NCBI GenBank assembly: GCA_039196715.1
Contig: JBCCUP010000009.1
Coordinates: 1-64,000, forward strand
Reading direction: 5' to 3'
DNA from: Pseudomonadota bacterium
GTDB lineage: Bacteria; Pseudomonadota; Gammaproteobacteria; CALCKW01
Length of the DNA stretch: 64,000 nucleotides
In this document: piece by piece, positions 17,177 to 25,382 of the stretch
Position numbering within the stretch: the first letter of the stretch is position 1
Layout of the letters: the number at the start of each line of letters is the position of its first letter
Position numbers and translations under genes: made by a program
Notes under the pieces: generated by a model
Told to the model about the DNA's origin: nothing
The model's input: the letters and a program-made list of their open reading frames with translations, nothing else
Database searches by the model: none

Positions 17177-17656
17177 GTGACTCACACAAACAACGCGGTA
17201 CTTCACACGGGTTTTGCGCTCTTTACGCTGCTTACGGTGTCGGTGCTCGAGATTGAACCGGTTGCCGATGCTGGCGTGCCTGACCTGCTGCCGCAGGTGT
17301 GGAGCCTCGATGCGGTGTCTCCCACGCTCGACATCGAGAAGGCCAAGTTCGTGCGGCACACCCGCAACGTCGCCGGCCGGGCCCGGCTCTGGCACGCGCA
17401 CGCCATCACCGCCTTGTTGAACGAGGCGGTCTGGCGCAACGACCCTGACTTGGTGGATCGCGTGCAACGGCATCAGGCCACCCCGCACAGTGCGATGGCA
17501 CAGGACCAGCTGACCGGGGCGGTGGTCGACATCCTGCGTGCAAACGGCTACGGCCTGTTGTATCCGACCGAGGACGCCGAGGCCTTGGTGTTGGCCCTCG
17601 AATCCGGCTCGCTGGCGGGCTTTTTCGATGCGCGAATCCCCCCGCCAACCCTGTAA
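17177..17656 (+). CDS. small exported protein paralogous to the L,D-transpeptidase N-terminal domain
   Basis: 159 residues from a GTG with ACGAGGAATGTGTC upstream, identical to the leader of the L,D-transpeptidase gene at 18100. Residues 8-24 are hydrophobic and probably an export signal. From about residue 50 it aligns with residues 50-155 of that transpeptidase: D..K...H....G..RLW, an NEAVWRND/FEARLRGD block, DQLTGAVVDILRANGY/DRAVTGVVVDFMQRHGF, and an EALVLALESGSLAGFF end. It carries no YkuD or peptidoglycan-binding domain. It may be a regulator, partner or remnant of the transpeptidase. Confidence 0.65.
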   Translation: MTHTNNAVLHTGFALFTLLTVSVLEIEPVADAGVPDLLPQVWSLDAVSPTLDIEKAKFVRHTRNVAGRARLWHAHAITALLNEAVWRNDPDLVDRVQRHQATPHSAMAQDQLTGAVVDILRANGYGLLYPTEDAEALVLALESGSLAGFFDARIPPPTL

Positions 17657-18099
17657 ATCCTTGTTTTAGGGTGTTTTCTGGCAGATGAGGCCGTCACGCG
17701 GTCGCTTGAAGAGACGCTCGATCGGGTGTGGTCAGCCCGCCCTGGAATCCGCTGTTGCTCGCCGCGACGGTACCGCATCTCACTGACGTCCCCCCCCCCC
17801 AGATGCCCTGATTCCGGCGACAGCCGGCGCGCGGCCTTGCCGTGTCGGCGCGGTTGCCGTCGCACCGGAGGCGCACGTGAGATGTATCAGAGGTGAAACA
17901 GATGCGTCGTTTTTGGCCACCTAAGCGTGGTCAGGCGCACGAAATCCCGTCGGCCACCCCTCGAATTGTGTGAACCGGTTCGCAAAACGCTGGGGCATTG
18001 CCGAGTCAATCACGTATCACCGTCAGTTTTGTGAATCGGTCCGCAAAGTGGCTGTGACGGTATCGATACATTCTTCTCACCAGCAACGAGGAATGTGTC
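17657..18099. promoter_or_regulatory. 443-base gap upstream of the L,D-transpeptidase gene
   Basis: A run of 11 C lies at 17790-17800, the longest homopolymer noticed in the window. GTGAACCGGTTCGCAAA (17970-17986) and GTGAATCGGTCCGCAAA (18031-18047) are direct repeats differing at two of 17 positions, 61 bases apart. CTGTGAC plus TATCGATACATT occupies 18052-18072, matching the motif before the paralogous gene. A 23-codon frame starting at 17902 after AGAGGTGAAACAG was noted, but nothing supports it as a gene. Confidence 0.5.
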
Positions 18100-19665
18100 G
18101 TGAAACACAACAACAACAACCGCATCACGTTTTCCGCGATTGCCCTTGCAATCACCACCGGCCTCACACTGGCCGCCCCGTCTCGGGCTGCCACGGCGAT
18201 CGAGAGCCCGGTGCTCACCAGCCCGAGCGCGGCCTGGGTCGACACCGTCGTCGGCGACCTCAACAAGTCCGCGATTCAGGCGCATGTCGACCTGATCAGC
18301 GGCGGCGACCGCTTGTGGGGCATGAGCGTGCTGACGCAGCTCGTCTTCGAAGCGCGCCTGCGCGGCGACCAGACGCTCGAATCCGACCTCGACAACCTGG
18401 TCAGCCAGACCGGTCTCGACAACGTGGACCGCGCGGTCACCGGTGTGGTCGTCGATTTCATGCAACGCCACGGTTTCGAGTCCGGTGACCCGCTGCGCGT
18501 CGGTGAGAACCTGGTCGCGGCGTTGCACGCGGCAACCCTCGATCAGTACTTCGCGGCCGAGCTCGAGGGTCTGGGCTACGAGAAGAACCTGCGGCGTGCA
18601 CTGGCACGCTACAACGCCGTGGCAGACAACGGTGGTTGGGCCCAGGTGGACGTCGCGCTGACCGGCGATGACACCCTGAGTGCGGCGGACATCGCCAACG
18701 ACGACGCGCTCTACGGCGCCATCCAGGCCCGGTTGGCCGCCTCTGGCGATTGGCGCGGCAGCTCGATCCCGAGCGCGCGTCTCGCCAGTGCCAACCTCGA
18801 ATTTGCACTCTCGCGCTTTCAGACGCGCCACCAGCTGCCGGCGACCGGCCAACTCGACGGTGCCACGGTCGCGGCGATGAACGTGAGCGTGTACCAGCGC
18901 ATCGCCACACTGCAGCTGAACCTCGACCGCGCGGTTGCCAACCCGGCGTCGACCCACCGCGACGGCGTCACGGTCAACATCCCGTCTTTCAAAGCCAGCT
19001 ACCTGCGCGACGGCGAGGAAGTGTGGTCGAGCGACGTGATCGTGGGCCGCGACGGGCGGGAAACGCCGCTGGTGGAAAGCGCCATCGACACCGTGGTGCT
19101 GAACCCGAGCTGGTGGGTGCCGCGCCGCATCGCCCGCAACTACATCCTGCCGAAGGTCAAGGCCAAGCCCGGCTACATCCGTTCGCGCGGCTTCCAGGTG
19201 CTCGACGGCGCGGGCCGCCCGGTGTCGCTGAGCGCGGGCAACTGGAACAACGTGGTCGCCACAGCGAAGAGCAACCTGCGTTTCCGCCAGCTGCCGGGAC
19301 CGCAGAACGCACTGGGCGAAGTGAAGTTCCTCTTCCCCAACCGCCACAGTGTCTACCTGCACGACACCAACGCCCGTCACCTCTTCGAGCGCGTGACCCG
19401 GGCCTTCTCCTCAGGCTGCGTGCGGCTTGCGAAGCCGATGGAGCTGGCCCGCGTCATCCTCGAGCAGCAGGGACTCGACGCGGAAGCGGTGAACGCGATC
19501 GACGCGAGCGACAAGACCCACCGGGTGAACCTCGAGCAGTCTGTGCCGGTTCGGACCGTGTACTTCACCGCCGACGTCACGCGCGACGGTTCAGTGCACT
19601 TCTACAACGACATCTACGACCGCGACGGCACCGTCATCGCCAAGGCGCAGGACACGCTCGGCTGA
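18100..19665 (+). CDS. YcbB-type L,D-transpeptidase
   Basis: 521 residues from a GTG with ACGAGGAATG upstream. Residues 1-30 form a signal peptide (ending PSRA/AT). An N-terminal helical scaffold (about 40-170) precedes a peptidoglycan-binding segment (LEFALSRFQTRHQLPATGQLDGATVAAMN, about 230-258). The YkuD catalytic domain ends with HDTNARHLFERVTRAFSSGCVRL, with the catalytic Cys at residue 440. It would form 3-3 cross-links in periplasmic peptidoglycan or attach proteins to it. Gene order, shared leader and sequence make the small gene at 17177 its partial paralogue. A strong terminator follows. Confidence 0.88.
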   Translation: MKHNNNNRITFSAIALAITTGLTLAAPSRAATAIESPVLTSPSAAWVDTVVGDLNKSAIQAHVDLISGGDRLWGMSVLTQLVFEARLRGDQTLESDLDNLVSQTGLDNVDRAVTGVVVDFMQRHGFESGDPLRVGENLVAALHAATLDQYFAAELEGLGYEKNLRRALARYNAVADNGGWAQVDVALTGDDTLSAADIANDDALYGAIQARLAASGDWRGSSIPSARLASANLEFALSRFQTRHQLPATGQLDGATVAAMNVSVYQRIATLQLNLDRAVANPASTHRDGVTVNIPSFKASYLRDGEEVWSSDVIVGRDGRETPLVESAIDTVVLNPSWWVPRRIARNYILPKVKAKPGYIRSRGFQVLDGAGRPVSLSAGNWNNVVATAKSNLRFRQLPGPQNALGEVKFLFPNRHSVYLHDTNARHLFERVTRAFSSGCVRLAKPMELARVILEQQGLDAEAVNAIDASDKTHRVNLEQSVPVRTVYFTADVTRDGSVHFYNDIYDRDGTVIAKAQDTLG

Positions 19666-19692
19666 TCGCGCGCTTCCCACCCTCGCTGCTGG

Positions 19693-19719
19693 AAACCCGC
19701 CGACAGGCGGGTTTTTTTT
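19693..19719 (+). terminator. intrinsic terminator after the L,D-transpeptidase gene
   Basis: Stem AAACCCGCC (19693-19701) / GGCGGGTTT (19706-19714), loop GACA, then T to 19719. Textbook form. Confidence 0.93.
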
Positions 19720-19794
19720 GTCCACGCCACGCCCGGGGGATGCCCGTGTGGCGGGCGGTACACTGCACGGCCAGTCAATCGGAGGATGTGCACA

Positions 19795-20181
19795 ATGCGG
19801 CCCCGCATCGCGACCGTCACATTGGTGGTCAAGGACTACGACGCCGCCATCGCGTGGTTCGTCGGCAAGCTCGGCTTCAACCTGCTCGAAGACGCGGTCA
19901 TCGGTGCAGACAAGCGCTGGGTCCGGGTGGCGCCCGAGGGCGGTGGCGCGGCGCTGCTGCTCGCGCGGGCCGTGGGTGACGCGCAGCGCACGGCGGTCGG
20001 TGCCCAGGCCGGCGGTCGGGTCGCGTTTTTCCTCGAGACCGACGACATCCGCCGCGACCACAGCCGCTTCCAGGCCAACGGCGTCCGCTTTCGTGAGTCC
20101 CCGCGTGAAGAGCCCTACGGCACCGTGGCGGTGTTCGAGGACCTCTGTGGCAACCCTTGGGACCTGATCGAACCGCGGTGA
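19795..20181 (+). CDS. VOC-family (glyoxalase/bleomycin-resistance fold) protein
   Basis: 128 residues. The ATG at 19795 is chosen over that at 19786 because GGAGG (19781-19785) abuts the earlier ATG but lies nine bases before the later one. Two beta-alpha-beta-beta-beta modules are visible: IATVTLVVKDYDAAIAWFVGKLGFNLLED at the start and RVAFFLETDDIRRDHSRFQANGVRF in the middle, ending in the usual FEDLCGNPWDLIEP, where the last acidic residue is a common metal ligand. Substrate unknown. GGTACACT upstream (about 19757-19764) may be part of its promoter. Confidence 0.82.
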   Translation: MRPRIATVTLVVKDYDAAIAWFVGKLGFNLLEDAVIGADKRWVRVAPEGGGAALLLARAVGDAQRTAVGAQAGGRVAFFLETDDIRRDHSRFQANGVRFRESPREEPYGTVAVFEDLCGNPWDLIEPR

Positions 20182-20230
20182 GGCCGCGACGTGAGTGGCG
20201 AGGCTGTTCAGGCCGTGTGTTGTATTCCAG

Positions 20231-21466
20231 TCAGGGCGATTCTGCGTGTGCGCGTCGAGCTGCTTTGACACAGACGAGGAGCCCACAGCCAAACGCGGCG
20301 GCGACCAACAACGTTGCCAGCAGCAAGGGCTTCACGGTATCGACCGAGGCGGCATCGTCGTTTCCGACAAGGGCTGTCAGACCGAACATCAGGACGGCGA
20401 ACGCGAGCCGCTGAGAGAGGCTCATGATCGACAAAAAAACAGCGCGCTCAGCGTTGGGCACGCGCGGCGCGAGGGCGGCGTTCAGGGGCGCGTGAAGCAA
20501 TGACATCGGAAAATTTCGTGTCGCTACCAACGCCAGACCAACCAGTCCTGAACTGAACAGCAGTGCGGTCACGAGGCCGGCTTGCATCGCCGCAGCAACT
20601 GCGAACAGACCGAAAAGACCGAGGTGCTGCCGCCACGGCGAACTGAGGCGAGCCGCGACTGCACCGCCAAACATGGACAGGCAAATCACGGCACCGGACA
20701 ACACACTCTCAGGCAAAGCGGCTACGTTCAGGGTGTCTGCAGCACCTCGCGAATACGCCTGGTACAGCTCGTACACGATGCCCTGAAGCGCATACAAGAC
20801 GATCGTAGCGACAAACAACCATGCCAACAGCGGGTTGCGCAGCCTCGCTGTGGTCTGTGCGAGTGACCGCGCGAAACCGCGGTGTTCTTCGACCCGACGG
20901 TCGGTGTCGGCCATGCGCGTCAGCACGATGAGACTGGCGATTGCGCCAACCCCCGTCAGTGCGTAGGCAAGGCGCAGGTCCACAGCGCCGAGCACGCCGC
21001 CGCACAGGCAGGCAAGTGCCATCGAGGACATGCCTGTCCATTCTGCCTGCGCTTCCCGGCGTTGGTACTCGCACGTCCTGCCCAGAGCATCGAGCGCCTC
21101 ATAATGCAACGCCGTATCACTGCCTGATTGCAGTGCCACGCCTCCGGCCAGTGCGACGTTGGCGAAAACGTACACGCTCCAGGGGCCACCCACCATGAAC
21201 AACACCGCCGAAAGCGCGGTAGACGCCGCGGCACACATCAAGGTCGTGCGCCGACCCAATCGATCCGACAGGTACCCGGAGGGGACTTCGAGCGTGACCA
21301 CAGCGACGTAGTAGATGCCCGAGAGCAGCATCGCCTGCTCGAGTGACCAGTGTGAGGTGAGGTAGAGAAAAAAGACGGGAATCCAGGGCATGAAGCCACT
21401 TGTCGCCCTCAACGCAGGGTACAGACGTACCGTGTCCACCAACGTGGGTCTCTGCGGGTGTTCCAC
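20231..21466 (-). CDS. MFS transporter
   Basis: 411 residues with about 12 hydrophobic segments. The motif A region between helices 2 and 3 reads SGYLSDRLGRRTTL (about residues 63-76), the hallmark of the major facilitator superfamily. It starts at a GTG 15 bases after the rbgA stop and is the last gene of the membrane protein-rbgA-MFS run. Substrate cannot be told; the pattern (VPSGYLSDRLGRR, Asp/Arg pair kept) fits proton-coupled exporters of drugs or metabolites. Confidence 0.82.
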   Translation of the reverse strand: MEHPQRPTLVDTVRLYPALRATSGFMPWIPVFFLYLTSHWSLEQAMLLSGIYYVAVVTLEVPSGYLSDRLGRRTTLMCAAASTALSAVLFMVGGPWSVYVFANVALAGGVALQSGSDTALHYEALDALGRTCEYQRREAQAEWTGMSSMALACLCGGVLGAVDLRLAYALTGVGAIASLIVLTRMADTDRRVEEHRGFARSLAQTTARLRNPLLAWLFVATIVLYALQGIVYELYQAYSRGAADTLNVAALPESVLSGAVICLSMFGGAVAARLSSPWRQHLGLFGLFAVAAAMQAGLVTALLFSSGLVGLALVATRNFPMSLLHAPLNAALAPRVPNAERAVFLSIMSLSQRLAFAVLMFGLTALVGNDDAASVDTVKPLLLATLLVAAAFGCGLLVCVKAARRAHAESP

Positions 21467-21481
21467 TGGCGAGGGATCCGA

Positions 21482-22402
21482 CTACTTGGGTCTCTTTGGT
21501 TTGCGACGCGCCAGCCTTGCCTGACGTTTGGCCTCGCGCTCGGCGTTGCGTTCGGCGGTCTCCTCGCGTTCGCGCGCCAACATCTCGGGCGTTTCGAGGG
21601 TGAGCTGTCCGAGGGCGCCGCTGCGCAGGTCGGCCAGCACCACGCTGGCGGCCCGCTCGAGGTGCACGCCGCCGCCCCGCACCAGGCAGCCCCGTTTGGC
21701 GCCGACGGCTTCGAGCGTCTCCACGGGCGGCGTCGCAGCGGGGTTCAGGCCGTACCGTTCGGCCAATCGCCCGGGGTAGAGGGCGTGCAGGGCCTCGATG
21801 GCGAAGAGCGCCACCTCGGTGTGGTCGATCGCGGTGTTCTTGATCGCCCCGGTCGCCGCCAGGCGGTAGCCGCTGGCGTGGTTGTCAATGTTGCCCCAGA
21901 GCAGACCGGGCGTGTCGAGCAGGCTGAGGCCCGCATTCAGCGTCACGCGTTGCTGCCGTTGTGTCACGGCGGGTTCGTCGCCGGTGCGGGCGATCCGGCG
22001 GCCGGCGAGGTGGTTGATCAGCGTGGATTTACCCACGTTGGGAATGCCCACCATCGCGATCGTGACCGGTACATCGCGACGCCGCTCGCCGAGCAGGGCG
22101 CGCACCCGCTCAGGCAGGGTATCGGCGTTGCGCCGTGTGTCGAGGCCGAGCAGCAGTACCGATTCGCCTCGGTCTTCGCACGCCTGTTGCCACACCGCCG
22201 TCATGGCCGGGTCGGCGAGGTCGGTCTTGGTGAACACCACCAAAACGGGTTTCTCACCGCGCAGATCGGCCAGGCTCGGGTTGCTGCTGCTCGCCGGGAT
22301 TCGGGCGTCGCGCAGTTCGATCAGCACATCGATCCTCGGCAGCACCTCGGCGAGCTGCTTGCGCGCCTTGTGCATGTGGCCCGGGTACCACTGAATGGCC
22401 AT
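21482..22402 (-). CDS. rbgA: ribosome biogenesis GTPase RbgA/YlqF
   Basis: 306 residues starting MAIQWYPGHMHKARK, typical of the family. The GTPase motifs occur in the circularly permuted order: G4 as TKTDLAD (about 59-65), then G1 GIPNVGKSTLINHL (about 118-131), then G3 DTPGLLW (about 158-164). The C-terminal part has the helical RNA-binding domain and a basic end (RLARRKPKRPK). It promotes late assembly of the 50S subunit. The preceding membrane-protein gene ends 3 bases before its start. Confidence 0.92.
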   Translation of the reverse strand: MAIQWYPGHMHKARKQLAEVLPRIDVLIELRDARIPASSSNPSLADLRGEKPVLVVFTKTDLADPAMTAVWQQACEDRGESVLLLGLDTRRNADTLPERVRALLGERRRDVPVTIAMVGIPNVGKSTLINHLAGRRIARTGDEPAVTQRQQRVTLNAGLSLLDTPGLLWGNIDNHASGYRLAATGAIKNTAIDHTEVALFAIEALHALYPGRLAERYGLNPAATPPVETLEAVGAKRGCLVRGGGVHLERAASVVLADLRSGALGQLTLETPEMLAREREETAERNAEREAKRQARLARRKPKRPK

Positions 22403-22405
22403 CTG

Positions 22406-22951
22406 TCAGTCCACTTTGTCCGATTCGAGGAGGGTGCCCTCGACGACCACCGGGGCGGCCTTCTCGGCAACCGACGCTTCGCGCTGCAATCGCTCGTGGC
22501 GTCGCCGCAACAGGTAGCCCGCCACGCCACCCCCGGCCGTGCCGAGTGCGATCCAACCGAGGGTGAACAACTGCGCCAGCATCATCAGCCCGCCGAGAGC
22601 CACCGCGGCGGCGGCGAGGCTGCCGGCGCGGAAATTGGCGCGAGCGGTCTGTGCGGCTGCCTCGCGACTGATGCGGCGCTGCGTCTCGGCGACCAGGTTG
22701 TGTTTTTCCTTCTCCGCTGCGTTGCGGATCTTCTCGCGTTCGAGCGAGAACTCGTCCTTGAGCTTGCCGACGTGGTCGCGGTGCCGGAGATCCGACGCGA
22801 GTGACAACCAGGACGCGTGCACCAGCGCAATGATCACCAAACCGATCGCCACCAGCCACCAGACGTTCTCCGCGGGCGACAGAAACGCGCCGATGGTTGC
22901 GGCGAGCGCGAGGCTTTGGACGAGCACCGAGCTGATGAAGAAGCGAATCAC
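22406..22951 (-). CDS. membrane protein with central coiled coil
   Basis: 181 residues from a GTG. Two hydrophobic helices (about 5-23 and 31-50), a charged coiled-coil stretch (LKDEFSLEREKIRNAAEKEKHNLVAETQRRISREAAA, about 63-100), two further hydrophobic helices (about 108-145), then RRRHERLQREA. The ends and the coiled coil face the same side, probably the cytoplasm. It is upstream of rbgA with only 3 bases between, but no functional tie is known. Not recognised as a named family. Confidence 0.6.
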   Translation of the reverse strand: MIRFFISSVLVQSLALAATIGAFLSPAENVWWLVAIGLVIIALVHASWLSLASDLRHRDHVGKLKDEFSLEREKIRNAAEKEKHNLVAETQRRISREAAAQTARANFRAGSLAAAAVALGGLMMLAQLFTLGWIALGTAGGGVAGYLLRRRHERLQREASVAEKAAPVVVEGTLLESDKVD

Positions 22952-23057
22952 GTGCGCACGCAGATGCGGGGGACACCGGTATTATGGCGTATTGGCTCGG
23001 CCCGGAGGGGGCTCAAGGACCTCCTGGGCGTGCGCCTGACCCGGTTGGAGGCGTGGC

Positions 23058-23702
23058 ATGAAGGTGGAGTTCTGGTTCGATTTCGGCAGCACCTATTCCT
23101 ACCCGGCGGCACTGCGTGTCGAGTCGCTCGCGGCGGCGGCGGGTGTGCCCGTGCTGTGGCGCCCGTTTGTGCTCGGTGCCGTGTTCAAGCGACAGGGTCT
23201 GGCGACGTCGCCGTACAAGCAACACGCGGAAATGGAGCGCTACATGTGGCGGGACGTTGCGCGTGTCTGCAGCGACCTTGGCGTGCCGTTCAATCGGCCC
23301 CGCCGGTTCCCGCAGAACGGCTTGCTCGGCGCGCGTGTCGTGGCGCGGTGCGCCGAGGCGCCGTGGGTGTCGGCGTTTGTGCGTGAGCTCTTCGCCGCCA
23401 ACTTCGAGCACGATCTCGATATCGCCTTGCCGGACACCGTGGCGCACTGCCTGCGCTGTGTGGGCGCAGATGCTGCTGACGTGATCGACAGTGCCACCAC
23501 CGAGCAGGCGAAGTTGGCCTTGCGCGTGCAGACGGATGCGGCGATGGCGCTCGGTGTCTTCGGGGCACCAACGTTGCGCGTCGGAGACGAACTCTTCTGG
23601 GGCAACGACCGTCTCGAACAGGCGCTGCGTTGGGCGGTCGACGTGCGGACCGGAGGCAACGGGCCAGGCCGAGATGGTGAGGACCCTCAACCGCGAGGCT
23701 GA
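23058..23702 (+). CDS. 2-hydroxychromene-2-carboxylate isomerase / DsbA-like (kappa GST) family protein
   Basis: 214 residues with GGAGG before the ATG. The start KVEFWFDFGSTYSYPAA carries the catalytic-type Ser11 of the kappa-class glutathione-transferase/HCCA-isomerase family, and GVFGAPTLRVGDELFWGNDRLEQAL near the C-terminus is the conserved cis-Pro and substrate loop. Enzymes of this family use glutathione in aromatic degradation, but many members sit outside such pathways, as here, where the next gene is an M20 amidohydrolase. Exact reaction unknown. Confidence 0.85.
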   Translation: MKVEFWFDFGSTYSYPAALRVESLAAAAGVPVLWRPFVLGAVFKRQGLATSPYKQHAEMERYMWRDVARVCSDLGVPFNRPRRFPQNGLLGARVVARCAEAPWVSAFVRELFAANFEHDLDIALPDTVAHCLRCVGADAADVIDSATTEQAKLALRVQTDAAMALGVFGAPTLRVGDELFWGNDRLEQALRWAVDVRTGGNGPGRDGEDPQPRG

Positions 23703-23791
23703 CGCGGCCGCGTGCTGGTGTGGATTGAAGGCGGCAACAGCGATCGCGTAGGATGGCGTCGGCGCCTTCCAACCCACCGCCGGAGTGTCCC

Positions 23792-24958
23792 GTGATCCCC
23801 TCGGATGTGCTTGATGCGATGCGCACGTGGCGTCGCCACCTGCATCAACACCCGGAATTCGGCTTCGAGGAAGTCGGCACTGCGCAGTTCGTGGTCGACC
23901 GGCTGCGTGAGTTCGGCTTCACCGACATCGAAACCGGTGTGGGCGGCACCGGGGTGGTGGCGTCCTTGCGCCGCGGGCAGAGCGACAGGGTGATTGCCTT
24001 GCGCGCTGACATGGATTGCCTGCGCATCAGCGAAACCACCAACCTGCCGTACGCCTCGACCCACCCTGGCTTGATGCACGCCTGCGGACACGACGGTCAC
24101 ACAGCCACCCTGCTCGGGGCGGCGGCCACGCTGGCGTCCTCCGAGCTTTTCGATGGCACCGTGCGGTTTGTCTTTCAGCCCGCCGAGGAGTGGGGGCAGG
24201 GTATGAAGGCGATGATCCGTGACGGCCTTGGAACGCGCCTGCATTTCGATGAGGTGTACGGCTTGCATAACAAGCCTGGCCTGCCTGTGGGCCACTTCGA
24301 AATCCGGCCTGGTGCCTACATGGGTGCCGAGGACGGGTTTCGGATTCACGTGAGCGGCGAGGGCGGACACGCCTCGCGTCCTCACGATTGCCAGGACGCG
24401 ATCGTCTGTGCCTGCGCTATCGTCGGCGAGCTGCAAACCGTGGTCTCCCGCACCCTCGACCCCGCCCAATTGGCGGTGGTATCCGTCACGGCGATCCACG
24501 GGGAGAACGTCAAGAACGCGATCTCCGGTGACGCGGTGATCGAGGGCGATTGCCGGCATTTCGATGACGCCGTGAGTCGACAGATCGAGGCGTCGATGCG
24601 CCGTATTGCAAGCGGTGTCGCGGCGGCGCACGGTTGCCGTGTCGAGGTGTCCTACGAGCGCGTGTTCGTGCCCTTGGTGAATGATCCCGTTGCAACCGAA
24701 CACGGGCTCGACGCTGCTCGTGCGGTGTTTGGGGCCGACCGTGTCAGTGACGAAGCACCCCGGATGGGGGCGTCGGAGGATTTTGCCCAAGCGCTTGCTC
24801 TGGCGCCCGGCGCCTTCGGCAACATTGGCAACGGCGACAGCGCACCGCTGCACAACCCGGGGTACAACTTCAACGACGACGCTCTCGAACCCGGCGCCCG
24901 TTGGTTCGTCGACCTCGTGCACAGGCGGCTTCCGGTGGCGTCGGGCGCAACGCCGTGA
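23792..24958 (+). CDS. M20 family amidohydrolase (hippurate hydrolase-like)
   Basis: 388 residues from a GTG at 23792 with GGAG seven bases upstream; an ATG at 23753 would add 13 residues but lacks a site. Motifs: RRHLHQHPEFGFEE at the start, HACGHDGHTATLLGAA (Cys and His metal ligands), QPAEEWGQGMKAMI (catalytic Glu pair), LHNKPGLPVGHF, dimerisation domain around residues 180-290, and MGASEDFAQAL with the last ligand region. These cytoplasmic enzymes remove acyl groups from N-acyl amino acids; the substrate range cannot be predicted. Confidence 0.88.
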   Translation: MIPSDVLDAMRTWRRHLHQHPEFGFEEVGTAQFVVDRLREFGFTDIETGVGGTGVVASLRRGQSDRVIALRADMDCLRISETTNLPYASTHPGLMHACGHDGHTATLLGAAATLASSELFDGTVRFVFQPAEEWGQGMKAMIRDGLGTRLHFDEVYGLHNKPGLPVGHFEIRPGAYMGAEDGFRIHVSGEGGHASRPHDCQDAIVCACAIVGELQTVVSRTLDPAQLAVVSVTAIHGENVKNAISGDAVIEGDCRHFDDAVSRQIEASMRRIASGVAAAHGCRVEVSYERVFVPLVNDPVATEHGLDAARAVFGADRVSDEAPRMGASEDFAQALALAPGAFGNIGNGDSAPLHNPGYNFNDDALEPGARWFVDLVHRRLPVASGATP

Positions 24959-24992
24959 CGACACAGAAGCCCCACCCGCGCGGCTGAAGGCC

Positions 24993-25382
24993 ATGGTTCA
25001 TCTTGACGGCGTACACCACGCGGCGATCATCTGCTCGAACTACGCGCGCACCAAGGCGTTTTATGTCGAGACACTCGGGTTGTCAGTGGTCGCCGAGCAC
25101 TATCGGGCGGATCGGCAATCTCACAAACTCGACCTGGCGCTGCCGGACGGCAGCCAGCTCGAGGTGTTCTCGTTCCCGGACCCACCACCGCGAGCGAGCG
25201 GGCCCGAGGCCTGCGGCTTGCGCCACCTCGCCTTCGTGGTCGATTCGGTGGCGAGCGTGGCCGACAGTCTCACGGCGCGCGGCGTCGAGGTCGAACCGAT
25301 TCGGATCGACGAATTCACCGGCAAGGCTTTCACGTTCTTCACCGACCCCGACGGCTTGCCACTCGAACTCTACGAGCGCTGA
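24993..25382 (+). CDS. VOC-family protein, YaeR/glyoxalase-like
   Basis: 129 residues. DGVHHAAIICSNYARTKAFYVETLGLSVVAEHYR begins the first module (metal ligand His near residue 7), GLRHLAFVVDSVASVADSLTARGVEVEPIR the second, and it ends FTDPDGLPLELYER with the terminal Glu ligand. It matches the small YaeR-type glyoxalase relatives. It lies 34 bases after the amidohydrolase gene and overlaps the 3' end of the convergent membrane-protein gene by 13 bases. Confidence 0.85.
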   Translation: MVHLDGVHHAAIICSNYARTKAFYVETLGLSVVAEHYRADRQSHKLDLALPDGSQLEVFSFPDPPPRASGPEACGLRHLAFVVDSVASVADSLTARGVEVEPIRIDEFTGKAFTFFTDPDGLPLELYER

